In this document: piece after piece, positions 10,501 through 23,682 of the stretch | Numbering within the stretch: position 1 is the first letter of the stretch | Layout of the letters: each line of letters opens with the position of its first letter | Assembly (NCBI RefSeq): GCF_004027225.2 | Contig: NC_044284.2 | Coordinates: 43,448,420 to 43,512,419 of the forward strand | DNA length: 64,000 nucleotides | Reading direction: 5' to 3' | DNA from: Strigops habroptila | Taxonomy: Eukaryota; Chordata; Aves; Psittaciformes; Psittacidae | Position numbers and translations under genes: made by a program | Notes under the pieces: model-generated | Told to the model about the DNA's origin: nothing | Databases searched by the model: none | Seen by the model: the letters and a program-made list of their open reading frames with translations, nothing else

Positions 10501-13500
10501 CACCATAAACTTTCTGTTGTGAAGACTCACAGGTTTGGTTTTTTTTTAATAAGCTGTTTTTTCCCTCTGGGTAGCAAAGAGATAAAAAGCTCTAGGTGGA
10601 ATAACAAACCCAGCGTGCTTTCCTCTGCTTCAGTTATTTCACCATTCCTCAGCACACTCCATATGATTCAGGCCACTCTAGAAAGAATCAACTTCTCTCC
10701 CCCACTTACAGACCATCATAGAGATGTTGCATCTCTTTTTCCCATACCACACAACCAGTTTCCTTCAAGAGCAACTGAAAAAGTCTTCTTGTCCAGTTTC
10801 CTTTTATTGATGGGGATTCCTTCGGTTCCCCTTTGCCAGGTCATTCCTGGGGAGTGAAAGTCTGCTGGGCTTTCCAAGATGTTCAGCTTGGAAACCTGCA
10901 CAGGCCAGGGGAGTAGCTGGCCTTTTGACCCACGTGAATGAGTATCAAAACTGTGGGCTATCCTGAGCCCTGTGCTGGGGACATGCATTTCTCCTGGCAC
11001 TGCTATTGAGGTTTATGTCAACACAGGGACAAAAGATTTCAGAAGAAAAGCATCTGAGACATTTGTCTCTCTTAATTGCAACAATCTACAAGCTACTTGT
11101 TCATGCTGGAGGTGTGATGAACATGAAATTCCCTAAGCAGGGTGCAACCTGTTTATAGCTGGTGCAATTCTCAGCTGTCATGGGGTCAACCAAAAAACTG
11201 GTACAAGCTGCCCAGTCTCGGCACAGGCTTTGAAGGACATGCCTACAGAGTGGCTGGCTACCATTCTATTTATCTGTGCTCCCTGCCGAGGTTTCTGCAT
11301 GGGGAAGAGCTATCGAAGATTTGGCTTTCAATAAAGTCCTGAAAGAGAAATCCAGACCATGGAAAATCAGAAATGCTTTAGCAACAAAAGTGGATGTAAT
11401 TTGCTCTAATTCCCTGCTCAATTTTGACAGGGAAGGACCAGGGGAAATTCAGCACATTCAGTAGACAAATCCCGTTGTTGCACTTAGTTTGAGCAAGGGT
11501 GGGTTGGATGGCTAGTTGTTAAATAAGCAGCAGATGTGTGCTGTTGAAGACACTGGGATGCTCCTTGCTGTTGTGCCCTGCATGTTCTAGTATGTAAGGA
11601 AGTGGTCCTGCCGAGCTATGTGTGACTGTGCATGTGCGCTGCTTTGCCGCTGAGAGATAATTTAGCGTTTGCATGTGATAGGGAGTTATTGTGGCTTAGC
11701 CAGCTATTGTCTGTTAGCAGAGCTGTGGCCATAGCAAATGTGATATGTTGTCACAGCCTTCGAAGTTTGGGGGTGGAGGGGCGTTTCTGCCTTCTACTCG
11801 CAGCTGTGTTTGCTTGTTTATCTGAGCTGCTACGGACCTGAATGAGGAGCTTTTGCGAGGGCTCCTCTGCCACCATGGCATGTGAGCTTACAGCAAGAGT
11901 AGAGAATGACTGTTTTGAAGGTTTGCTCGAAACTCTTGCATCCTGTGGAGACCCTGCTTGCTGGGCTGGAGGATGTGGCTCAGGCGAGGCTGTTGAAGGG
12001 GAGAAGAGGATGGCAATTTCTTGATCCAGCTTGATCTACCCTTAGGTATTGTCTCCCTGCCCTTGAAATGTTTGTTTCGTCATCATATGCATTTTATTCT
12101 GCACAGGGGGGAGTTCAGTGGCAAGACATGGCATGATCCATCTGTCATTTCTATGCATCTACGTTGCCAGTGGATCTAGTGTGCTCCCAGTTGCAGAATA
12201 AACATGTTTCAGGCCTGGCAGGACCATCAGTTCAGTGTTACAAGAGACGTACCAGTGCTGCTCTGAGTGGTCCCTGCTCCCAGAGTGCAGATAGGAAGGA
12301 AAAGATACAGAGATGGTTCCCCAGCCTGGGGGACCCTATGCCTCAGTGCCTTCCCCAACATGTATCAATGTAATGAAGGCTAGTGGCATCAAGTCTACTT
12401 AGGATGTCAAGGAAAACCATGCCACAGAAGTCCGCCTCACTTACTCTTGTTCTGGAAATGTCATTAAGAAAAGCTTCTAGGTGCAGGTTGTAGCAGAAAC
12501 AACCCTGTGGGTCTTGTAATTTCTACTTTGTTTGCTCATCAGACAGGCTGAGAAGATAAACAGAAATCATGCGAGAACCTGAAAATGGGCTTGAGACCTT
12601 GTACTGAGGGACAGGGGCAAACCTGTCCTGGCAGGCAACAGAGCACCAACAGTATCCATTCCCGCTGGCACCAGGCTCTTTGCTGAGGGCTGGTGGCGGC
12701 CGCAGGTGGCACCGGGACCTTCTGCCTCCATGCACTGAGTCCTCTCCTGCAGGCCCCAGGCCTGAAAGCTCTATCATTTCAGCTAGAATTGTTCCTCCCA
12801 ACACCATCCTTTTCCTTCATGCAGACAAAGTAAACAAGTAAACAAAAATCCAACCATGTTGCTTGGAGGGAGCTGGAGGATACACTAAGGGGAATGAGGT
12901 AAGAGAACATGGGGACACAGTGGCAAACTTCAAGGCTGCCATGCTCAAGACCGCTGTTTGGTGGTCTTGACGGGTATGAATGCAGAGCATACCAAAAGCT
13001 GCACAACCACTGAATTCTTTGAAAAAAAAAAATAATAAAAATGGCACTTCATAGCAGCACTTCTGTTTGTCTGTGTTTCAGCTCATTGCCCGTAAACCAT
13101 GCTCGGCACCTAACTTTATAGAACACTGAAGAAAAGCTTGCTAATTTCTCCAGAGTGCCCACATTTGGGTTATGACCAGCATCAAAAGTGTGTAAGGAAA
13201 TGGTGACAATGGTGAACCTATGCCTTCCACCAGCCTGCAGTGAGGTCGAATCAGTACACCAAAGCCCTCTGAAGAGAGAGAATAAGATTACATGACTTTG
13301 GGACATGGATTAGAGAGAAGAAACTAATGTTCATTGTCTTATATTATTGAGTCTCCAGGAACCTCTCTTAGACAGCAAGTGTTGCTGCTTTGTACAGTGT
13401 TCTTGGGAAGTTTCATCTCTTCCTTGTGACCAAATTGTTCACCTTTGTTTTCTCGTGGTTCTTTTCTAGTGACTTGTACCCTCTGCAAGCCTGCAAAACA

Positions 13501-14138
13501 GTGCTTTTGCTCTTAGGGTGTGAAAACCTCTTGCAGAACCATTGAATTGTCTCTTAGCAGTATGCGTCGCATAATTGGTTTGGAAATTCAGTCTTTCATT
13601 ATTTGCTTTTACTCCTCTCATTCTTTAACTTCCTCTGTGAAAGAAAGAAAAGAGGAGAAAAAAAAGTTGCCCCCCATAGACCTACTTCTTAAAAGTGCTA
13701 TTTCCTGTGGTCTTGAAGAGCACACTGAACACCGAAACATGAAGCTGAAGTACCTCTGTGCTCTCTTGCTGAGCATAAAAGGGAGCGGGCAGGTGGCGAA
13801 GCCCCATGCCGACTTCCAGTAAACCCTCAGCTTTGTGCAGAGCTGCTGAGTCAGCAGGGCACGCTTGACTATCGGGAAGCCCTTCTTCTCCATACCACTG
13901 CAGGGGGTCGTGGTCTCCAAAGGCCCTGCCAGCGCTGCAAACATGTCTCTGCCAAAGATGCTTTGTTTCCTCTCAGTGTCGCTGTGTGCTGAACGGGGCC
14001 AGTTTATCTTTCTGGGGCAAGTGGGGCCGAGCCGCATGTACTCAAACTCTCGCCTAGAATATGCTATAGAAGTGATACATGTGAGATGAATACTCCACAC
14101 ACCTTTTAAGACTAGAAGTTTAAACAGCACTTGGTACT
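7516..14138. other. Intergenic, no gene seen
   Basis: Unique-looking sequence with T-rich tracts (9757-9810) and short A-runs near 13020. Reading frames here are short and resemble no family I know. Confidence 0.6.
9757..9810. repeat. T-rich low-complexity tract
   Basis: Runs of 9 to 15 T are interrupted by G, A and C. No element tail or target duplication was recognised beside it. Confidence 0.85.
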
Positions 14139-14885
14139 TGTAGTGGGTTGACTCTGGCCAGCTCCCTGACGGCTACCCAGCCACTCTCGCTTCCCTTTCT
14201 CAACAGAACAGGGAGAGAAAGTAAGATGGAAACACTCATAGTTGAGATACATACAGGTAGATCACTTACCAGTCACCCTCACCACCAAAACAAATTTCAT
14301 TTAGGGAAACTAATTTATTGCCAATTGAAAGAGATTTGGATAGTGAGAAAGACAAAACACGTTCCACTCACCTCTTCACCCTGTTTTTTCCCTGGGCTCA
14401 ACTTCATACCTTCATTCCCAGGTAACCTACCTGTCCCCTCCTTACCCCCTAGGCAGCACAGGGGAATGGAGGTTGGGGCCAGTCCATAATAGTTCCTCTC
14501 TGCCACTCCTCTCACCCCGCCCTTTCCCCTGCCTCAGTGTGGGTCCTTCCATGGGCTGCAGTCCTACCCCGCTCCTGCATGGTGGTCTCCCCAGGACTGC
14601 ACGGAATCCCTGCTCTGGTGCCTGGAGGGCCTCCCCCGTTCCTCCTCCACTATCTTCAGGACTGTTTCTCACACTTCTGCCTCCATTCCTCAGTCCTGGG
14701 CAGCGTTTTTGTCTGTCTTAATCACGTTTTCACAGAGGCTGAGGGGCCCAGCTGCGCGTCTGTTACCCAGGTGGCCGGAACTGGCTGTGTCTGGTGTGGG
14801 GCAGCCTCGAGCTCCCCTCACAGACACCAGTGCTAGTGCCTGGGCACAGTTACCTGACACCCTGCTTCAGGTAGAACTCAAAAGG
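14139..14885 (-). mobile_element. Degraded ERV LTR (GTGGGTTGAC family), copy 1
   Basis: The plus strand begins TAGTGGGTTGACTCTGGCCAG, then shows ATTTATTGCCAATTGAAAG, TGGGCTCAACTTCA, AGGGGAATGGAGGTTGGGGC, and repeated 'tgggtccttcc..gggctgcagtcct' units. These are the landmarks of a long bird LTR family also present at 54.8 kb and, in part, at 20.7 kb. A TATA-like TTTAAG in the best copy (54.8 kb) reads on the minus strand, so orientation is called minus. The right edge is uncertain because the last ~150 bp have diverged. Confidence 0.7.
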
Positions 14886-17800
14886 CTTGGAAAGCAGTGA
14901 CACAGCTTAACAGTGTTAACTGTTCAGTGTTCACAAGAAGAAATGTGTTAACATGCAGCCACGTAACGTGCTTGAGCTCTGGGTCCTTCTCTAGGGCTGT
15001 GCCCTTGAGCATGAACACAGCGATGCCCTGTATTGGACAGCACACAGAAGGATCTGGGAATGGCTGAGGCAGGGAAGAGACATGGTTGAGCAGATACAGC
15101 AGAAGATTTATGACAGGATAGCTGTGGCTGGGAGATTAGAAATGACTGGCTGTAGTCTGCATGGGAAGATAGAGAGTAATTAATAAGTACTATCTATATC
15201 TATAGACAGATATTACTATCTATGTCTATAGACAGATATTTTTTACTCTCTTAAGTGGAGCAAACCCAACCACAATACAAATTGCAGCCTTCCACAGAGC
15301 ACACAAAACTGTCAGCAGTTTAGGCAGAATATTTGAAGTGGTTTGGGTTTACATTTGGAAGGAAATGGAATATAATCATGTCATAACTATAATACTTTGA
15401 TTTCCAATGTTAGCTCACTAATATCAAGCTTAAAACCCAAAGGCCTGGAGGACTTGTGCTGAGAACTTCTGTCAGTTTCGTGTTTCTGACTGGAGTTACC
15501 TGAGCTGCTGGAGTTAAGTTGAACATGCAAGCTGAGGATAGGACAGTAGTCTGATGTCTATTAAAAATGAAATTGCCAGTGTAAATGTAGATCTAGTGGC
15601 TGGAAATGAAAGCATGAATAGAAACTAAGAAATACTTCTTTTTAGTAAGAGACAACTCTGAGCAAGGAGGGAGAACAAAAGAGAAGTAAAAAAGGTTGCC
15701 CTGCAGTGCTCCCCAGGGCTGCTTGGTCCTCACAGCCAGGTCCTTGCCTCCAACCACCAGCACACCATTGCTGCTCCAACGAGGTCTCTGTCACTCCCAA
15801 GGCTTGTTCTTCTAATACAGACTGACACCCAGCTCACCCTGGGATTCCTTTCCCTGCCCTCCCCACAAAGTCCAGGGCCCCTCCCCCAGGCAGGCTCAGT
15901 ACATCCCTGAGGATGGGAGGGGTTCCCGCCTGACCTCTTAAAAGCAGGTAAGAAATGATGAACACACGAAGTCCTTTACACGAAGCTTTATGAGGAATTT
16001 AAGGAGTGGGTCTATAGAAGTTTAACAGAGGAGACCAGCCAGTAAGCAGCAAGTGAGTTCTACCCTGCCAAGCACAGAGGGACTTCAGACCCACTGCCTC
16101 CCTGGCAAGAGTGTGGCAGAGCCACCAAGCATGGGGCAGTGAGCTCTGTGACCCACGTGCCAGAAGCACTTGCTCAGTGTGACACTCAAAATGGCTGCAG
16201 CAACTGTGTGAGGTGCAGAGTGGGAAGATGGCTGTAGCCAAGTGGGACGCTGAGTCATGGAAACCTGCTAGAAAGCACTTTCCCTAGCTATTGGGGTTTT
16301 TTTTCCCCTTTTTCTGGCTTGATGTCCTGTGAATGCTCTGTCACACATTCTGGTACCAAGCTCTTTCACATGAGGGACATGTGGGAGTTTGAGACTGTGG
16401 GTATAAAAGCATGAGAGGAGAGTTCACTTGTGCTTTACTTACTGCTGGGCCTTCTTCATCACAGCCAGTTTCCCTTTTGAAATTAGAAAACTTCTAAGTC
16501 AGGAGTAGTTAGTCCTTTTTTACCTTGAGCAGAGTACGTTTGATCCCCAGGCAGTATTTTCCCACACACCTTTTGCTGGTGGCTGAAATCTGTAGTTGTG
16601 GTTTGCACTCTGCATTGCATTGTTCTTTGCTCCGTATTTCTGGTTGCATTTTTTGATGCCTCTCCACATGACGTATGATTCTTATTTTTATCTGGTTTGA
16701 CTATTTATATGTTTCTTGTCAGCATTTAGTGCACTTTATGTACAATGACATAATGGAGATGTGTGTGTGCACATCTTCAAATGTTACTGAGGTAATCTCA
16801 GCAATCTGAGACGACTCACTTTTCATGTTATCCTTTTTTTTTTGTTTGTTTTTCCTTCAGCATTGTTAGTGTTTGCATGAACACAAGCATAGAATGTACT
16901 CTATTTTAAAGTTCGCTCCAAGGGAGATATTACGACATTGGAATAAGTGGCTGGTAATACTAACGATAAGGGCAGTGTGAGCTTGACTGGTGACAGCAGT
17001 GCCTGTGGTAAGCAAAAACCAGCTTAAATTGTAAACATTGGCAGGTGGCAGCCAATTGTGTATGTATGCATGTGGGTGAATGTCCAAACTATAACTATTT
17101 TCCATCTACCACTGTGCTTAAATTTGATACATCTCTAAAAGCCACTTCTCTCCACAAAGTTTGCATGGCAAAGGGTTCTGTGCCCAGGCAGAGAAGAGTA
17201 CATGACTAGTGGTGGAAGAGGAGGAAATGATAGGCTGAGGAGCCATGGTTTTCTTCAAAAGGCTGCGACAATGGCTGAAGGGTGCAGGACAGGCTGCAAG
17301 CAGCATCATGGAAAAGCTTCTTGCGTCTGAGAGGGTCTCCTGCTAGTGCACCCTAGCTCCCCTTGTATTGGGATAGGAAGCACGTGTAAAGAGTTACAAA
17401 TGCCCCCAAAGAAGCACTGCTGATGAAGAAAATATGAGGTCACAGTAACTAATACTGTATGGGCTGTTCATCCCACCCAGAGGTGGCTATATTCCAGTAT
17501 TTGAGGGAGAGAAAAGCTGGTCTGTAAAAATAATTAAGATACCTTGTAAGGAAGGTTATACCATCTTTCTCTTTTGACACAGAACTTTGCTTTGCTGGCA
17601 TGAGGTCGGACCTGGAAGCTGAGGAAGATGAACACCAGAGTCACTGTATCTGCAAGATTTTGAGACCTCGCAGAGAAGTGACTTCAGTGAGCAGCCAGGA
17701 GATGTACTTGGGAGGGAGGTTAGGACACATGGGTACCACTGCAAGTGTTACGGTATGGGAAACGCCCTGAACTCCTTGCCTGGAGGCATGAGCTGGGTAA

Positions 17801-20732
17801 GGGTACTGGCAATACAGAAAGGAGAAACTATCCTGAGGCCCTTGAAACTCTGCTTGGATGATCAGAGTGCATCCTTTAATTTCATAAGGACATTATATCT
17901 GAATCTAATCTCCTTTGTATCAGAGCCTAGTATCTTGGGGACACTGGTCTGAATTGACTCTCAGTGTGCAGTTTGTGAGGGCATGGTTAGAGGGACATTT
18001 GCAGCTGAAGGGCAGCAGAGAAGAGGAAAGTTATGGCTACACACAGATTAACTCTGCAGTAAAGGAGGAAGCTGAAGCAAGTGACTGGGGCCAGGAGCCT
18101 GCAGGGAGGATCAAGATTTGGACAGACACTGGCAGAGGTATCCATGGTGAATGAAGCCACAGGTCTTGCAAGGACATGAAAAAGTTCTATGGTGGCACAA
18201 GGAAAGCTGAACAACAGGTCCCAGCTGCAGGCAGGGAGCCAGGCTCCAGCTCCACTAACACTCAATTAAGCAGTATCCCTGTGTCCATGCAGTGCTGGCA
18301 GGAGGACTTGTGGTAAGTGATGTTAGCACCTCATCTGCCAGGGCAGTGTGGTGTTCTGAGAGAGTGGTGTGATGCTTCCAAAACAGCCTGGAGACAGCAA
18401 GGCCCACAGGTGATTCATAACTATTTGCATTCTGCAAATGACTGTTCTACTGGGATGGGTGAATCACATCTGCTGGTGGTGAGGGCTTGGGGGCAGACAA
18501 AGCCCTTCTTCCCATCAAGAATGGTGGAGTATTCTCTGGCTTGAGTGCTCTAGCACCATGGCCTGTGCTGAGCTGAGGAACTTTTGGAAACTCCTTCCTA
18601 CCTGTGCCCACCAGATCCCTCAGCAGTGCCCATTCCCTGTGACCAGGTGAATGTTTTGGATGGTGCTGAGGGTGTGCAGTGGTGCCACCTGGCACGCATG
18701 GCCTGGGCTCCCCCCATGCTGCTGCTGGCCAGCATATTGCCTGCTCTGGAGAGGTCCCATGTCTCCTGCAGGGCCATGGTGACCACCAGTGCTGCCCTCC
18801 CTGCCAGGTGGGAGGTGATGTTCAAGCATTTCCATGATGCTCGGTGGTGGTGAGGCAGGAAGCGCCGATGATCTGTGAGGAGACCTTCTTCCCTGAGATC
18901 ACTGATTTTAGCCTTGGGTGGGTTGTGGGTCCCTGAGGGCCTGAGCAGGGATTGCACTAATGTATGTCTTCTGGCAGGGATTTATCTCAGTCGCAGAAAG
19001 GAGGTTTGCCCTGTGGCTGGCAGATGGAGGTGGTGGAATGTGGCTACAAGATGAGGCCTTTGCATGAGTGTGCATTTTCTGCAGAACTTGAAGCCTCCCT
19101 CTGAGCCCTGAGCTGAGGCAGACACCCCCCTAGGAAGAGATTCTAGCCAGAAAGTCAGGGACTGTGAACTACAAGGTGGGCTGACACATACCAGCACCCT
19201 GCCCTACTTGTAGGCCCTGCCTGCTACAGGGCTCTCCAGAGAGCCCTTCCCACCTTATTATTCTACAGCTTGATGCAAGCTCCTGGCTCAGCCCCAAGCT
19301 AGAATTGTCCTTCCTCTGTGCAGTGTCCATACATTCAGAGTGACACTCTCGTGCAGGGAAACTCTCCTCCAGCAGCCAGGGAGGAGGAGAGGATGTGCAG
19401 GAGGGGATGAACAGCCCCAGACAGCAGATACCTTTGGGGTGACAGGCTTGTTCCACCCGTAGGTGCTCATGGTGGGTTGTCACCCTGTGATGCTTCTCTT
19501 CCACCTGGAAAGGAGCATAACACTAGCAATTGTGATAAACAGCTCTGGGCTTATCAGAACAGCAGATACAAACAGAAAATGCTGCTTCTTTATTTCGCGT
19601 AAACACAGCTACAGGAAACCGAGCTACCTTGGGCAGGAAGCAGAGGTTACTGGAGGACAGCCAGTGGGGTTTTGCATGCTTCTGGCAGTCATCTTGATCC
19701 ACTGCTGCTCCAAAGAATTGTCACCATCTTAATTTCCTGATGGAGTCTTAGGAGCCTCAAAGGGCTTTGGCTGGGGGGAACAGGGATGTCACACCTGTAG
19801 CCTGAGAGATAGTCTGCTTTGCTGTGCATCATGTGCCTTTCAGCATGGCTGGATGAGTGCTCCCAAGAAATGCTCCACAGGGAAGGAGCTGAAGTCCGGA
19901 CAGCTGATGAAATACATGGAAGCCTTGAAGACTGGGACAGGGAGGCTTAAAGGGCACAATGGAAATGAACACCCTGCTTTACACATGCAACCCTGCAGAC
20001 TTGTTAATATGTGACTCTGGATGCAGATATCAAATGTGAATGTGTCAAAATGGGTTTTAGCAAAACCATACCCAGATTGCTTTGAGAATGTCAAGTAGGA
20101 AGCTGAGTTCAGAAGAATCTTAAAGTAAAATCCTCAGAAGACTCAAAAGTAGATTAAGAAGTAGACTAAATAAGCATCTGACTGAGCCCAAAGAAGTTAG
20201 AGGTGGCTATTGCCAGTATTATGTTATTGAGACTATTAATCTGCTAGACACAATAATGTTACTTCCAGCTATATCTCTGAAGAACTTTAGACAAACAAGG
20301 CAGTAATAAATCTCTTTGGGACTGGAGCTTTCCCAGTCCTTTTGAAGATTTGTCACATAGGTTTCTTGGGACCAGTGTGGGCTGACTGTGATATGAAGTA
20401 TATAAAATTGAAAGTTTTAGGTTGGCTCATCAGCAAAGTGCTCAGTATTGATGTGAAAGCAAAGGGCCTGAGTGCACAGAAGCAGCATCTTACGATACCT
20501 CTTCACTGGATATAGTTTGCAGCCTTCCATTGCTCTTCCTCTGCCATTGATAACCTGTTTAACTGAGACATCCTTACTAAAAGATGGCTCATTGCTGTCT
20601 TCATTGCTCAGCATGCAAAAAAATGTCCTGAACAAAGTCGAGCATTTGTAGCAAAACTGTCATAGACTTGGAAACAACTATTTCGTTTGAGTAAGCAGGA
20701 CTTGCTGGGATAAGTGGAAAGAAGTGAGAGAA
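14886..20732. other. Intergenic, no gene seen
   Basis: Contains the 26-bp tandem repeat at 15189. Otherwise no element or exon was recognised. Confidence 0.6.
15189..15240. repeat. Two tandem 26-bp units
   Basis: Two adjacent 26-bp copies (15189-15214 and 15215-15240) differ by one base. Each contains CTATAGACAGATATT preceded by an ACTATCTAT-type start. Confidence 0.9.
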
Positions 20733-20985
20733 GTCTACCGGGTTTGTGGGGCAAGGTTTTGGTAGCAGGGGGGCTACAGGGGTGGCTTCTGAGAGAAGCT
20801 GCTAGAAGCTTCCCCTATGTCCGGCTGAGACAATGCCAGTTGGCTCCAAAACAGCCTGAAACTGGCCAAGGCCAAGCCCATCAGCACCAGTGGCAGCATC
20901 TCTGGGATAACATACTTCAGAGGAGGAAAATGTTACTGCACAGGAGCCAGAGAGAAGAGTGAAAATATGCAAGAAACAACAGTGA
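20733..20985 (+). mobile_element. Partial ERV LTR, same family, copy 2
   Basis: Contains GGGGCAAGGTTTTGGTAGC, GGGGTGGCTTCTGAGAGAAG, GCTAGAAGCTTCCCC and GGCCAAGGCCAAGCCCATCAG. These match in reverse complement the right part of the 54.8-kb copy. Only the first ~250 bp of the LTR is left; similarity stops soon after GAAAATATGCAAGAAACAAC. Confidence 0.82.
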
Positions 20986-23580
20986 GTAGCAATGAGACTG
21001 CAACTTAAACTATAGTGCTTAAGGAATTGCTGAGAAGAAATTCAGTTCTGTCTCATAATTACCATTCTTGGAGAAAAAATACAGAATGCTTTTTCCCTTA
21101 CTGGAGATAGGCCTGAGATCCACTGGTGAAAACCAGCCTAATCTGTGTGAAAAATAAAACACCTGCTTTGCACAGGGAGTGGTGACTAACCTGAGGAATT
21201 CTGATTTGAGGCATCCTCACACCTGTGTAAAGAACAAGGTCCAGCCAAAGGTTAATTGCCTTGATTGGGCAAATTACTTAAAGCAGGGTAAAGGTGAGTG
21301 GGGGCTAGTCTAGTTGTGCTGTGCTGGCTGGGAGGGGGGTATGGCTGTAAGCTCTTCTACATTTGTGCTTTAGGCTCTGCAGTTTAATGTTCCTGTCTGG
21401 GCCCAGGGTGTTACCACTGACATGGGTTTTGCTGTGTGTGTTTGAAAGTGGCCTTATCTGCCTTTGGTCTGGCCCAGGAGCTGGTGCAGTGCTGTGTGGT
21501 TATTGGATCTTCAGTCTAACTGTTCCATGAACATGTCTCGGTGGTTCTTTGGGACAGCTGGTGATAAAGAGGCTGGACAAAACCGAAGGCAGCAAAATCC
21601 TGTTCAACAAGGACTGTTCTGTGTTCCCTCCTATGTCACTGATACCTGGATTGTAGAGGGGTCTGTGCACCTTGGTTCTTAAAGTCTCAAGTCCTGTCTA
21701 CATTGGGTAGCTGCAGAAGTGCTGAAAGCTGTGCCTCAATGACCTTGGCTAATGAGCAGCTCCATGTTGCCCTATTTGCAGGCCTTTTTGGTCACAAAAA
21801 TATTCTTCCGTGATCATAAACCAAAACGTGAACTCTAAGTCCTGAATGTGTTTTTCACAAAGGAAAATGCAGTCGAAGGAGAGTGAGACTCGGCTAACCA
21901 GCAGTCGCGCAGGGATCAGAAAGTGTTTACAAGAGAGGAAACCACTTGTGAAATCAGTCCTGATAATTTTACCTGACCAGATCTGTGCTCCTGTCCTGTG
22001 CTCTCTGAACACTGGCCTTCCCTCAGGCTGCTGCCTGACCCATAAGGGCTAGAGTGACTAAATAGGCATGTGCAAGGCAGCCCCCCAACAGAGGTACCTC
22101 AACTGGAATGTTCTCAGCTCTCCTGCCAGAACACCCACTGGTGCAGACTGGGATAAGCTGGACTGGAGCAGAGCAACCGCAGGTGTTGGATGGAGCTTGA
22201 TGTGGACACTGCTGTGTGGGGTAAGAGGGAAGGGGAATTCTGCAGCCTTACGGTGTGGCAGAGGTCCTCCTTCAAGGCGGGGTTGGGTGCCTTGCCTAGT
22301 GTGGGTTTGAGTCTAGGAGCAGTGCTGGGGATGTCTCTAGGCAGTTTGTCTCAAACTTTCTTGGGCAGTGTTTGATCAGAAACAGCATAGTACAGATGCT
22401 TCCCCTCTGAAAGCTGATCTGGTGAGATAAGGTATTATCAGTAGGTATTTCCATTAGACATAAAAGAAAATAACCCCTTTTCCACCACCATGCTGGTTCC
22501 ATGCCCAAGTGGAGGGAGAGCAGCTCTACCCACTCAGCCCTCCCGCCTCCTCCAAAGACCAGTGCTGCCCCAGGGTCTAGCAGGAAAGGCCATCTGCTTT
22601 AACCTGGGACTTCTCTGTACTCTGGTAGCCTGGAGAGAAAATGAAGCAGCAGCAGGCTTCAGAAGAAATGGGTGTGTGCTCGTGCTCCAGAGTTAGCTGC
22701 AGCAGCCTCTGTATAAAGGGATCTTCTAACTCACCCCGTACCTTGCTTTCTTGCCCTGTTGTGCCTCAGCTGAGTGTGCTTCTAGCCTTCTCCTCTCTGC
22801 AGTTCAGCTGGAAAATGGCAAAGAAACTCTGTGTATTGATCAGCTGCATTGAGGGTTTGAAATGCAAAACTCCCTCTGCTTATTTTCATTTGTTTGTAAC
22901 TATTACATACTCCCCAGTGGTTTGTTTGAATGTCAAAGGCTGAGTACCTTCCTGCTAGGGACCTCGGAGCTGTGCCCAGAGTCAGGCCCTCCTGCTGTTG
23001 CGCCTATGTAAAATGTGCTTGTCCAGGGCTGTTGAGTGAGGCTGGAAGGTGGGAGTCCTCATCCTGTAAGTTCCTGAAAAGGTTTTTGAAAGGTTTTGAG
23101 TGAGGAAGATTCATTCCTTACTGTGCTTTCTCCATCCTGTAACACCTCAAGTTCTCATCCATGCTGAAGTGATTTATGCTACTTCTGAGATGTGGCAACC
23201 AGAGAGTTTTGTTTCAGAGTTATTATTTTTCATGTATGAAATGAGCTTCTTGTAAGTAAGTGGGAGAAATAGCATTTCTCTTTTTGAAGCTCTTTAGTCC
23301 TGCTCTAAAGTCCCTGCATAAGCACAAAAGTATTGCAACTGTCCTGGCTTGATCGTTTGGACATTTGTCAAGGGATGCCTCTTTGTCACCGAGTCTGGGA
23401 CAACGTGATGTTTCTTATTTCATAGCCAACAAAAGACTGTTCATTTAAATATTTGTTTGAAAACCACTTGGTGGTTTACTTTCCCATGCTGGCTGGTAAA
23501 GGAAGTTTTCAAATCCTTTGCAAAATCATCCCCAAAGATATAAGATCTTTGTGCTGGCTGAAACTCTGTTGTTAGGTCAA
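20986..23580. other. Intergenic, nothing recognised
   Basis: No mobile element, RNA gene or coding exon could be supported in this stretch. Confidence 0.6.
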
Positions 23581-23682
23581 GAATCAGGGTGGTTTGGGTT
23601 GGAAGGGACCCTGAAGATCATCCAGTTCCAACCCCCCTGCTGCAAGCAGGGACATTTTCCACTAGACCAGATTGCTCAAATA
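23581..23682 (-). mobile_element. Short CR1 3'-end fragment
   Basis: The plus strand reads GGTTTGGGTTGGAAGGGACC, then GATCATCCAGTTCCAACCCC and a stretch matching the 3' UTR of CR1 in reverse orientation. Only about 100 bp remains, and the octamer tail is largely eroded. Confidence 0.85.

Noticed and set aside
13618..14130. Minus-strand open frame of 170 codons
   Set aside because: No recognisable domain or motif, its composition looks like translated non-coding DNA, and no splice or promoter context was seen.
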